DNA from: Heliocybe sulcata
Taxonomy: Eukaryota; Basidiomycota; Agaricomycetes; Gloeophyllales; Gloeophyllaceae
Assembly: GCA_004369045.1 (NCBI GenBank)
Contig: ML213515.1
Location: 436,401-500,400, forward strand
Direction of reading: 5' to 3'
DNA length: 64,000 nucleotides
Shown in pieces: positions 1-11,201 of this stretch; within the stretch, counting starts at the first letter, position 1, and each line of letters begins with the position of its first letter. The position numbers and the translations under genes are program-made. The notes below the pieces were generated by a model. That model saw only the letters and a list, made by a program, of their open reading frames with translations. It did no database searches and was not told the DNA's origin.

Positions 1-1607
1 CGACCTAGTGCGCGGACTTCGTCTATGGAAAGCGATGCGGGTTAAGATGGATTTGGGTGAACAAGTGAGAGGGATGTGAGGAAAGAAGCGGAGGGGCAGA
101 CTCACCTTTGAATAGTTCGCGCAGGGGTTCGATCAGTTTGAGCTTCATGTCTTTGAGGAGGCCGCCGACATTGTGGTGCGTCTTGATGGTTGCGCTGGGG
201 CCCTTGAAGCTGATACTTTCGATCACGTCGGGGTATAACGTCCCTTGGAGGAGCCACTCGATCTTGCCCTTCTTCTCCCCACCCGACTTGCCTAGTTCCT
301 CTTCTTTCTCGGCTTCGGCTTCGATCCTGATAGCTTGCTCCTCGAAGACGTTGATGAAAGTGTTGCCGATGATCTTACGTTTTTGTTCGGGGTCGTCGAT
401 GTCGGCGAGGCGCGAGAGGAAAAGATCTGATGCGTCCACAACCGTCAGATTCACCCCGAGGTCCTTGTTGAGCATTTCATGGACTTGGGCGGCTTCGTTC
501 AGACGGAGGACGCCGTTGTCGACCATGATTGCGTGGAATCTGTAAGATGATAACTAATCCGTGGCTTGAGAAGTATACTGTGTTGCCGTACCTATCCCCG
601 ATGGCTTCATGCATGAGCTTGGCTGCGACGGAGCTGTCAACACCACCGCTGACTGCGCCGATCACGCGTCCCTTAGGACCACAGATCTCGCGAATCCGAG
701 CAATCTCTTTCCCAATGAACTCTTCCTGGTAAAAGTATGAGATAGCGTGCATGGAAGCATTAGTATACCTACCATAGTCCAGTTTGTCCTGCATTTGCAT
801 ATGTTGAGTACAAACCGGCCAATAACTTCCTTACCCCTGGGGGAGTGGGACACTTCGGGGTGGAACTGGATGCCGTAGAAGGGCTTGGAGTTGTGTGCGA
901 TGGCGGCGTAGGGTGCAGTTTTTGTACGGCCGATAATGTGGAAGTCGGCGGGGGGTTCTGAGAGTTGATCGCCGTGCGACATCCATACCTATGACATAGT
1001 TGGATATTGCTGACTGGCAGCAGGGTATGGTAACGCACCTCCATCTCCTCTCCGAGACCTTCAAACAGTGCATCTACGGAGCTATTCTCCCCGTTGATCT
1101 TGCTGACCTGTACCTTTGCGAAGCCGTATTCTCGGTGGTCACACTTTGCGACTTTGCCGTTCAAGTTCCAGGCCATTTCCTATCGCGCTTAGATCAGATG
1201 AGTCGCGTCCTTGATGATGACTCTGCGTCACGTACTTGTAGGCCATAGCAAATACCGAGAATTGGCACACCCATTTCGAACACATCAAGATCGACATGAG
1301 GTGCATCGGTGTCATATACAGAGTACGGAGATCCGGAGAGGATTACACCTATCCTGCCCGATGAACTACAGTCAAGAAGGGTGATAAGTAATGGCTCGTA
1401 CCTTTAGGCTTCCACTTCAAATCCTTTACTTTCTGAGTGCATGGCATCAGCTCAGCGTAGACGTTCAGTTCTCGACATCTTCGAGTGATCAAGTGACTGT
1501 ACTGCAAGAAAGTCTTATACGTTGCTCAGAATAATGTTATTGGATCTAACCTGAGATCCAAAATCGAGAATAAGAATCGTATCGAACTGGTCGTGGATTT
1601 CGGCCAT
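1..1607 (-). CDS. GUA1: GMP synthase (glutamine-hydrolysing), 3' end beyond window
   Basis: Converts XMP to GMP with glutamine and ATP, the last step of guanine nucleotide synthesis, in the cytosol. The start at 1607 gives [19 protein letters not shown], the usual opening of the class I amidotransferase domain. Further exons carry [13 protein letters not shown], the nucleophile region GICYGLQ and the histidine/glutamate region [11 protein letters not shown]. The ATP-pyrophosphatase P-loop SGGVDSS lies near 600-660. The C-terminal part includes [10 protein letters not shown] and [11 protein letters not shown], and the last readable exon (about 1-23) reads DEVRALG. At least six short introns interrupt it. 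The gene leaves the left edge, so its stop is not seen. It is divergent from the gene starting at 1747. Family assignment is very secure; individual exon borders were read by eye. Confidence 0.95.
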
Positions 1608-1746
1608 CGTTTTGATATGCAGCAGTAGGAATAAAGGGAGGACTTAAGCGAAAATAGATCTCGAGATTGACTTTCCCGCGCTTAGGGCGCCTATATAACC
1701 GCCGGTTCAATCAATACGCGTCTACTCCTTCCGCCTCGAGGGTGCG
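1608..1746. promoter_or_regulatory. 139-bp divergent promoter region
   Basis: The start codons of GMP synthase (minus) and the neighbouring gene (plus) lie only 139 bp apart, so both 5' UTRs and promoters must share this segment. A TATA-like stretch (ctatataa) lies near 1691-1698, about 50 bp before the plus-strand ATG. Pyrimidine-rich sequence follows it, as is common around fungal transcription starts. Shared regulation is an inference from spacing alone. Confidence 0.5.
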
Positions 1747-4700
1747 ATGGACGCGACAGCTGCCGCCGCCACCGCACAAGACAGGAACGCTCAGATTCTC
1801 GCTACTTTGCATGAGAAGCTGAAGGTGGACAATGTGGAATCGTTCTCGGCTGCTTGTCATAAGCTAGCGCGTTGGCTCCAAGACGGCAGAGCTTATTACA
1901 AGGCGGCGAGACCGAAGGTAAGTTGCACTTGCAGTCGGTCGGTTGGGCTTAGGCTGCTGGACACAGACTGAGCTAGGCGGTTGTATACGACACCTCGAGT
2001 GACTCGGTGAAGTCTGATATAAGTTGCTATAGATAGAGGACTCAGCATTCGTCCGACTGTTGTTTACGTTCGTGCAGTTTGACGTACTTAAACCCATCGA
2101 ATCCGTCTTTCGCGACATCCACAGAACATGTTCAGACTTCTCGTGCTTATATTACACGTCTCTCGACATTTCTCTGACTTCTCTGACTTCTTGTATATAC
2201 AGATAGTCGAACTCCTAGAAACGGCTTCGGCTACGGCACGTAGAAACACCGCAAGAGAAGTGGCTAAGCGGTCTACACAGATTTCCCGATGGTGGTTAGC
2301 ATATCAGAGCCTAGTGCAGGTCATTCAAGGCCACGCTAAACTGTTTGTGGAATCTGAGCTGCAGAGTAAGCCTTTTTCTGCCTCCCCTAACACATGTTTT
2401 TAAGTGGGCATTTGTAGAACGTCTCGTTGATGTCCTTGGACAGGTTCCATCGGCATCGGAACTGTCCCCGTCATCTGGGGAAGCTCAGTCTGTTGTCACA
2501 GCGCAAGTGCAACCATCAGGAGCTGCCTCAGCGCAGCCCCAAAGGGCAGCACAAGGGACTGCAGCTAGCCAGAAGGCAGCAACAGCATCACCAGCACAGG
2601 CATCCACTATTCAGACTCATACAACGGCTACGTCGTCCACTGTTTCAAGAGAGCCTCACGGAGCTGTACCTCCTGAGTCTGCCATAACAGTACCACAACA
2701 TGTTGCGAGTAAGGCTCCTACAGCGGCTGCATCGCCCACTGTCTCCGAACAACCTCCTACTGCCCATCTGTCTGCGACTGCTGGGCCGTCCTCAGCATCG
2801 GCAATCAGATCCGCACCGTCAGCGGAGTCGAATGCTCTCAGTTCATCGCTGGCCATTCGAGACAAGCAGCGTGCAAAAATCCAAGGCTGGAATCTTCCTC
2901 AAGGACCAGGCAATAGCCTAGCTTCCTTGCCGAACTCCCAAACGAGAGGTGCGGCGCATTCTGCCACGCCTGTGACCGTGCAAGGGCTGGCTATGGCTAA
3001 CCCATATGCAACAATGCCTTATGTTCAGTCTCCACCCACCGCTTCAGCTCAGCCACATCCTGCCCCGGCCGTGACCGTGCAAGGGCTGGCTATGGCTACT
3101 CACCCTGCACCAAGGCATTATGTTCAGTCTCAACCCACTACTCCAGCTCAGCCGATCCCTACCTCGGGTCCATCTTTCCACAGCGTGTACCCATCACCAT
3201 ACCTGTACCAAGCTGGACCCCTTGATCCCAATTCATACCGCCAGGCGAATCCGTATGGCTGGACGTACGGTCAGCCGGTCTATGGTATGCCTATTATTCA
3301 AAGGGCGCCTGGTCAGCTGGTACCTGCCGCGTCTATCGAGACGTCTCAATCTATTCAAACTAGCGGAAGCATGCGCGGGCAGGGTTCCCCTCCTGCTCCT
3401 GCTCTCGCCCCTGCTCAGCCTCTCCCTCAAGCTGTACCTCAAGTTTATGCCAGCACTGCACAGCCTGAGGCTCCCCCTCCTGCTCCTGCAGCGGGCCCCT
3501 CGAGATCTTCACATGCAAAGCCTCATGGCCAGGCGAAATCTGCCAAGCGGGCGATGTCTATGGCAGAGCTCGCACAGCTCGACATGGAGTATTACAACAA
3601 GAAGCTCAAGCACACTACGGGCACAGCAACCTCAACGACGGCGAAGGCAAGTGGTACGGAAGCTGAAGCCCTTGCCTCTGCAAGTGCTACGGTGGCCTCG
3701 ACGTCTAAAAATGCTGCAACTTCATCGCCGGCTTCCACTTTGCCTTCGGTTGACGACCGGCAAGTTGGCCCGGCCACTGCCCGCCTGCTCAGCCCACGGA
3801 AGAGCGCGAGGATGGGGACGAAGCTGAAACTTCCTCCAGGGGTACGATCCTCCCCTGCTTCGAGTGGAATGTCGCTCGAGGAGACTTTGACTTCGACATC
3901 CACTGATATTGCTGCTGCACTGAATATGGCTTCGACGTCTGTCGCTTCGGTTATAGGCGACACTGTAGCTTCGCTGTCTGCTGCCGTACCAACCACCGCG
4001 AACGATACCGGGACCACAAGTACAGCGATTGTCCAGCCACAGAACGATTGGGTTAGTGCTCCCTTGGATGGCATGATCGACTATACAGGAGGGTTTGTGG
4101 AGGAGCCACAATCGGCGGAGACGCAGCCAACAGCGCAAGCTACCGAGGTGGTCGCGGATCTCACGGCTACAGCGGAGGATCCTCTGAAGGCAGTGGATAA
4201 GGAGACGGGCATCTCTTCGCTGCCAGAAACTAACAATGATGCGGCCATGAGCGACGCGGCCGTCTCAGGAATTCCAACTGCACCTCCGCATGAGGAGGCG
4301 CAGGTTGAAGGATCCGATGCAGCAGATAATAAAAACGCGCCGGCAGCGTTTCCGGAGGCTGATGGTGATGCAGCCATGGGCGATGTCACTGTCTACAGAG
4401 ACGAAAACGTTGTCGCTGAGCCGGAGACTGTTCCCGTCGCGCCACCGCGGACTGCTGCTGGTGCAACTCTGGGCGATGTGGCCGTTTCGACTGAGGGATC
4501 TATCGCTCCCGAGCAGGCGACTGCGCCAAATGCCACTGCAGATGCAGATACGACCATGGGCGATGTGGCCGTTCCTAGTGGCACGACTGTCATCACCCAG
4601 CCGGAAGTTCCCGTTTCAGAACGCAATGACCATGATGATAGGGCGGCACCTTTCATGGACACTGCAGTGTCGAATGAGCGAAAAGCCAGTGCCGCGCCTG

Positions 4701-6628
4701 CCGCTCAAATTCAGGCCCCTTCGGACACTGCTCTCTCGGAATCCGCTCAGCCTACCAAAGCCGAGGAGCCAGCGCCTTCAACGCCTGCTACTGCGGAGCC
4801 GTCGAGGTCCGTAGATGTCCAGCCACAATCTCTACCATCGGAGTCTGCGATTGAACCCTCTCCTGAACCTGCGCACAGCGGATCGATTTGGTCTGCCTTT
4901 GTGTGGCCTGCGTTACCTCTTTCGAATTTCCAGGAGCCTTCTGAAAATGAGATCCCTGCAGCTGGTATAGATGCAGCAGTAGTGGCGTCTACTGAAGCAA
5001 GTCTGCTAGAACTTGAGCCTGTCGTCCAAGTCGACGGCTCAGGTTCTGTGACACCGACATTATCGAAAGATTCCATAGCCGAGTCCTTCATGCAACCAAA
5101 TGATGAGACTGTGCCTGCGGACACAGATGCTGCCACGTACACTGCGCCAGGAGCAGAGAGTCAGGGCGTCAAAGGCGCAGTTGACGAAGATATGGGAACC
5201 GTACAAGAAAACGTCAAACCCCACGACGATGGATCCGACGCTGCGGAGGTTTTGGAAGATGTCAAAGGCGATAAGGGTGCCCAGGTTCCGACTCAGCAGA
5301 AGCCGGCATATACGGACGTCGAGCCATCAATTCCAAGCGCAGAAGAGTCTCGCAGCGCCGTAACCGAGGACATTGAGATGTCTGAAGAGGACACGAGTGG
5401 CCCCAGCCAGACTCCTGCAGAAGAGGGGACAGCAGCTGCTTATATAGACGTCGAGCCGAATTCAACGGAGCCGATCCAGGCCGTGTCTCAAGGACCTCCC
5501 ACTGAGGATGTGGAGATGGCCGAGACTGAAGTAGTCGAGACTAATCCAGCAGAAGCAGAGCTATTAGGTGAAGCGCGCGCAGATTCAGACCCTGAAGTTA
5601 CACCTGTTCATGAAGACTCGTCCCGTGAGATAACCGACGTCCTAATGGTAGCACCGGTCCTCGAGAGCCAACCGACGGCGTCACCGGTCGCTGACGTGCA
5701 CCGTGAGGATGCTATCTCTGCGCCAGGTGCTGAGCCTATAACCCTCGACATTTTGCCGCATTCAATCCCCTCCGGGAATGACAGAGAGGGATACCCGTAC
5801 CTTGCCATTTATGGCGGCGCGTCCTCTGAGCTCGGTGTTACAAAGACAGCAACTGTAGACAAAGTAGAGCCTTCTGCTGCCCAAATCGTCGATGCCGCCC
5901 TGGATGCTGAAGAGGCGCTGAAGCAAGCCCCAGATGCGCCATCAGACGCTGCTGAGCGGGCTGACGCATCTGCTGGTTCTGTGACTGAGCCAAATCCCTC
6001 GCCAGAGAGTCATTTCGTAATGCTGTACTCGATGAAATGTCTGCCTGGGCCCCGGCAGCACCAGCATGTTCTCGAATTTCACTTGAATGTCGAGCAGCAT
6101 GGGATTGTTCGTCAATGGTCAAATCGAAGGTCTATACCAGGTAACAGCTTCGAGAGTGGGCTGTGTATCAGCTTGGTGTGCTATCGGTCAACAAATCTTC
6201 CTTTGGTAGACCAGGATGCGACGGCACGTCCCAGAGCGGAGTGGCCTAACACTGGGACGATGTGGGCAGTGATCAACGAAAGCGAGGGACGCGAGTTATA
6301 CCTTGTACCGGCCTTCCACGTGAGTGTCCACGGTACGTGTTCCATGAGATTGTCTAACATCTCTCCTTAACAGATCGACAAGGACGGTTTGGTCGACATC
6401 TCTTCTTACATTAAGGAGGGCGACAACAGGATGCAAGTCTTCTACAGTGGATGCTCCTCCGACTACACTGTTGTACTGCAAGCTCACTCTCCAACACCTA
6501 CGCAAGCACAGCTTGAAAGAGATAGGCGGCGAAAGGATTTAGAGAGGGCGACTTACCTGACAAAGTTGGCAGAGCCGATAAAACTGCCCAACTTTAATTG
6601 GGATACCGGGATGTTTGAGACTGCCTGA
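1747..6628 (+). CDS. Large low-complexity protein with C-terminal PINIT/ZMIZ-like domain
   Basis: Start at 1747 (MDATAAAATAQDRNAQI). The exon-1 donor is at 1918 and exon 2 begins near 2033. Two more short introns lie near 2130-2212 and 2369-2418, then one very long exon runs to 6319. The last intron is 6320-6373 and the stop is at 6628. The N-terminal ~150 residues are helical and free of low-complexity sequence. The middle ~1,000 residues are Ala/Pro/Ser/Thr/Gln-rich and probably disordered. They contain repeats: VTVQGLAMA twice, and a (T/A)MGDV(A/T)V motif several times. The last ~200 residues are globular, with VLEFHLNVEQ, a WP motif, DISSYIKEGDNRMQV and YTVVLQAH. Their order resembles the domain that precedes the MIZ finger in ZMIZ/Tonalli proteins, but no zinc finger follows. 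The C-terminus is homologous to the product of 21225-23780. A role in SUMO or transcription is only a guess. Confidence 0.75.
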
Positions 6629-6851
6629 TGTCTTGGATCTGCGTATCAATCTAGTAGTGTAGCAAACTTGTATATATATTGTTGCTTTTCTTGGAATTCT
6701 CGCGCGTGCTTGCCACACTTCCGCACGGGATGCGTGACATGTTACACAGGCGTCCGGGCCATGTGACTGGACGTGCTCATCCAGACGCGCCTCCGTAATC
6801 GGCGCCACACTCATTCTCAACAAGTCTGTCTCCGTCTTACTGCTCTGCCTT

Positions 6852-8937
6852 ATGTCTTCTCAGGCAGCAATTGACTATCTGACGAAGAAAGTGACGATAC
6901 TAAAAGGCATTGTACGTCTCCAATGGAATCCCAATAACAACTGCTAAAGCTGCACGTAGGTCACATACCGCTCTCTGTCTCGAGGTCTTAACATCCATGT
7001 GTCGACTGCAAAGGAGTGAGGATTTCCATTCTTTGGAATAGCTTCTGTTAGTTAACGGCATTATCGCCAATCAGGGAGCTCGCAGCTTTTCACAGAGCAT
7101 CGAAGGATGCGGATCAAGCCGTCCATGCTACCTACGTCGTGACCGGAGAAGTCGATCTGAGCTCACCACCTTCAAGCCAAGATGGAAGTGGAATGGACGT
7201 TGACTATGAAGAAGGGGCATCGCGCGATAGGTCGATGAGACAGACGAAGGTGGCCTTGGTGGGAGAAGAGAATCTAGAGAGTACGTTCCGTGACATCAAA
7301 AAGTTCCAACGTAACCGAGCGGCCCTTAGAGGCAAAGTCACAGTTCTCTCGAATCTTCTCTGTCCATGTCTACAGTCTATCATCTGCACGACTACGTGTA
7401 CGTCCTCGTCCCGCATGCACGGGACCATTGCAAACTAAGATGCACTAGGATGCCGCCTTTGTATGCGAGCCCACCGAGGGCGTGCGACAAACAGATGCCA
7501 AGAAGGGCCTCGAGTTTGCTATTGCTCTGGGCAAGGTAGTCGGTGCTGACGTTCAGGTAGGCTGCGCGCTGTTCTCTATTGATCATTCTCATTCAAGTCG
7601 AACTACTTATTTTAGAAGAAACCCAAGGGTAAAGCCACCGCTGTTTCCGCATCCACTCTTGCGAAGTCAGCTTCTGCTCCCGCGTCCAAACCTATCGCTA
7701 CCAGCAAACCGGCTGAGACGAAACCCAAGGACACCGAGGAACCTGCAAAGGCCACGCAAGACAAGAAGAAGCAGCTAGAAATGAAACAAGAGGACGTCAA
7801 GCCGGAGCCGGAGAAGGAGAAACCGAAGGCCAAGGCGAAGAGTATGTCGGAATGGATGAAATCACAACCCAAGGATACGAAGAAAGCCACTAAGGCGTCC
7901 TCCGATGTCAAGGTAAAAGCAGAAGAGAAGGATATGACTATGAAAGACGAGGCGAAGGCGCCTGCTAAGGCAAGGCCTGATTGTCTTTCCCACGAATCAC
8001 CTGGAGTACTGACAATCGTGCTCCTCACAGAGAGGCGTCAAACGCAAATCAGACGTCCGCGCTGTGGAAGAAGCGGTCTCCAACTCTGACCAGGAGATGT
8101 CCACATCCACTGCCAAGTCCGCTCCCATCCCTGCGCCTCCTCCTGTATCCAAGGTGCCGTCCTCTGTGAAGGTCAAGAAAGGCGTTCTGCTATCCGACGA
8201 TGACGAAGAGGACGTCCCCAAGCCTGCTAAAGGCAAGGGCAAGGCGAAAGCAAGAACGCAAGCGGCAGACTCAGACACTGAGGCTGAGAGGAGTCTGAAG
8301 GCTATGATGGATATCGACGATGGTATGTCGGCATCCTTTGATCTGCATACAAGCAACCGGCTGACAATTAATGGCAAAGACCAAGTCATTAAAGCCTCGA
8401 CCACCCGCTCAGCACAACTCGAAGACAGAGACAAAGACGTCGACATGGCTGAACAAGAAGCAGGATCAGAAGCAGCAGAAGACGATATCCAAGAACCGGA
8501 ACCGACCAAGTCCAAGTCTCGTAGGCGAAAAGAGAAGAAAGAAATCCCCGTGGGCCGCAACGGTCTGAAGAAGAAGCGCGTCGTGAAGAGCAGAATGAAG
8601 GTGGACGAGAAGGGGTATATGGGTGAGTGTGCCTCGTCGTTGGTCTGTCAGAGTTCGTGGCACTGAAAATGTCTATTGTCTAGTCACGGAGGACTACTCT
8701 GAGTACGAATCCGTCGACGAGGAAGAACCCGAACCGGAGAAACCCAAAACCAAGTCCAGAGGCAAGGCTGCGAAGAGTGCTGAGCCCGCCTTGGAGCCGG
8801 AAGGCAAGGTAAAACCTAGTGGGCCAGCCGAAGGGGGTGCATCAAAATCCACTGGGAGTAAGTCCTCGTCGAGCGGAAAGAAGGCGAGTGGACAGCAGGG
8901 ACTGGGGAATTTCTTTCAAGCGAAGTCTAAGAAATGA
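6852..8937 (+). CDS. POL32: DNA polymerase delta subunit 3 (POLD3/Cdc27/Pol32 family)
   Basis: Accessory subunit of replicative DNA polymerase delta in the nucleus; it links the polymerase to PCNA. The start at 6852 gives MSSQAAIDYLTKKVTILKGIV, matching the helical N-terminus that binds the second subunit. The first introns are 6912-6959 and roughly 7017-7073, and several more follow. The middle is a long Lys/Glu/Pro-rich disordered region. Near the end, KGYMVTEDYSEYESVDEEE matches the conserved VTE..(Y/W)ES motif of POLD3. The extreme C-terminus has QQGLGNFF, an exact PCNA-interacting (PIP) box of the form QxxLxxFF, a few residues before the stop at 8937. The combination of N-terminus, VTE motif and terminal PIP box makes the assignment strong despite low overall conservation. 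Confidence 0.88.
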
Positions 8938-9088
8938 TCAAGACTGTTAAGTCCTGATGCTGGTTTCTTGTATGCGCATGTATTGGATTCTACCTTGTGA
9001 ATTCGGGCTTGTCGGTTCCGCTTGCTGGATGCTTCCCGAATGCGAGTCCAATGCCATGTTCGCGAAATATACCAAAATAGAAGAAAAG

Positions 9089-9214
9089 TGTCTCGACCCA
9101 GGATCGAACTGGGAACCGTGTGTGCACAGCCGTTGCAATATGCAACGTCGTAACCAAGCCTCTGTGAGCCAACTACTTGTGAGACACAAATCATAACCAT
9201 TAGACCATCGAGAC
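9089..9214 (-). tRNA. trnV-CAC: tRNA-Val (anticodon CAC) with 53-nt intron
   Basis: On the minus strand the 5' exon is 9214-9178 (37 nt) and the 3' exon is 9124-9089 (36 nt), giving a normal 73-nt tRNA. The acceptor stem GTCTCGA pairs perfectly with TCGAGAC and discriminator A follows. The D-arm contains TCTAATGGTTA. The anticodon stem TGTGT pairs with ACACA and the loop reads CTCACA followed by C38, so the anticodon is CAC (valine, codon GTG). The T-arm CCCAG/TTCGATC/CTGGG is perfect. The intron (9177-9125) sits directly after position 37, the canonical site for nuclear tRNA introns. No CCA is encoded, as expected for a eukaryote. Confidence 0.95.
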
Positions 9215-9461
9215 GATGATAAACCTCGGTTCGGGTTTTATTAGTAGCCCAGCACATGAATAAATGCTGGAGGTCGTTTTCTGAGTACACTCATCCTACA
9301 CCCCGACCACATGAATACTGCCATGGAAAGCACTTAAACCAGCTTTCCACTGCGTCACTCATCCGAACATCGCGTTGCGTGCTCTACAAGTATTCCTTTG
9401 CAAAATCAGAACGAATATGAATACACAAGAAATAAGGATACACATCAGTCATGCAGTCGTG

Positions 9462-11201
9462 TCATACCACCTCTGTAATCGCGGGCTCAGGATCCTTGAC
9501 ATCGTCCTTCGACTGCCCGTCGTCGCTCGATGCCTCCGATTGCTCTCCTGCCGCCCGCAACTCCCCGACGCTCGCGGCTCTTCTCCTTCCCAGGAAGACC
9601 TTCCCTCCCGGCGCATCCTGCAAAGCCCGGACCACCACGTCCTTCTCGAACAGATACTTAATATCCTCCAACGCGTACCCGGTTGTCTCGGGCAGCAAAC
9701 AGTACGCCCACGCCGCCATGATGATGCAGAAGACGCCAAAGAGCAGGAACGTCCCGTACGTGATCGAGTCGAGCATGATCGGCGTGATCTTCCCAATCGT
9801 GAACGCGAACAGCCAGTTGACTGCGACTGCTACGGCAAGTGCGGCGGTGCGGACATGGTTGGGGGCTACCTCGCTCGCGACGACCCACGGCACGGGTCCC
9901 CAGCCGATGCAGTAGCCCACGGCGTAGAGGTAGACGCAGACGATGGATACGTAGCTTGCGGGCACTACGGAGTCGCTGTCGTGCACAGCCTGGAAACCGC
10001 CGATCCAGAGCATCGTCACGCCTTGTATAAGAGCTCCGTAGATAAGGCAGCGCTTCCTGCCCATGCCCTCCACCGCGAGCACGAGCGTGAGGAAGACGGC
10101 TATGACCTTGACAATACCGTATACGCCGGTGGCGAGCAGACCTGACGTCGTGCCCGAGATACCGAGACCAGCGAAGATCTCGGGGCTGTAGTAATTGATC
10201 GCGTTCGTGCCCGTCCATTGTTGGAAGAACATGACCAGCGAAGGAATGAAGCACCGCAACGCTGTCCGCCATGATTCGCCCATCATGCGGAACTGCTTCC
10301 ACACCGACGTCTTCTCTTTGCCTTCGAAATCTGCTTTGATCTCCGCCATGGTTGCTTGTACAGCCGGATCGTCTGTGGCTTTGCCGGCAGCGAAGGAAAG
10401 AGACTTGGCGGCGCGTTCGTACTCGCCGTGTTCCACCAGCCATCGCGGAGACTCTGGCTGGAAGACCATGAGCAGAATGAACAGCGCCCCTGGGATAATC
10501 TGGATGATGAAGGGCATGCGCCACTGCATCTCGGCGTAAGGCATGTTCTGGTTTGATCCATAGTTAACCCAGACTATGTTAAGGGAGTCAATAAAAAGGC
10601 AGCTGCATTTTGACAAGTATACGTACAACTCAGCATGATTCCGACATTATTGGCGAGTTGGCCCATGCCCGTGCATCTGCCTCTGATAGCGCGAGGGACG
10701 GATTCTGAAATGTAGGATGGGACGAGCGCTGACTCCATGCCCACACCAACGCCTCCAAGGAAGCGGCCAAAGTATAATAGTCGCAGTGCGACCGTCTGGC
10801 TCATGCCCAGTCCGCAAATGCACTGAATGACACTTCCAATGATGTAGACCACTCCGGATACTAGCAGGACGGGCTTGCGTCCGAATACACCAGCGAAATA
10901 ACCCGTGAACAGGGCACCGAAGCTTTTCGTCCTGTCATTGAACTGCTGCGTTTATACAGCACAAGATTACTCACAAACATCCTGCTTGTAGCACCGCGAC
11001 GATGTTCCCTGATAGATTCGCCTGCGCAGACGAAGACAGACCTGTCAAGCCAAAGTACTCTTGGAAAGACGGTAACGACAGAATGCCACCAATCAGACCA
11101 GTATCCCAGCCATAGAAGACCGAACCCATAGACGCAGAGAACGCGAGAGCATAGGCATGGCGGTAGCTGTAAGCGAGAGCGAGTTCCTGCTTGACACCCA
11201 T
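9462..11201 (-). CDS. MFS sugar/quinate-type transporter
   Basis: Twelve-helix proton-coupled or facilitative transporter of the plasma membrane (sugar porter family). It starts at 11201 (MGVKQELALAYSYRHAYALA). TM1 carries FYGWDTGLIGGIL and the exon junction restores QAGCFFGAL (intron about 10969-10920). Signature motifs follow in order: GRFLGGVGVGMES, the PESPRWL motif after TM6, QQWTGTNAINYYSPEIF in TM7, an EGMGRK loop, GPVPWVVASEV, and the C-terminal PETTGYALEDI (family consensus PETKG). A second intron lies near 10575-10625. The cytoplasmic tail of about 60 residues is Ser/Asp-rich. FFGAL and the TM7 motif resemble fungal quinate/hexose permeases; the substrate cannot be told from sequence. 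Confidence 0.92.

Noticed and set aside
108-545. Plus-strand open frame of 145 codons opposite GMP synthase
   Set aside because: It is the complement of well-conserved GMP synthase exons and shows no motif of its own.
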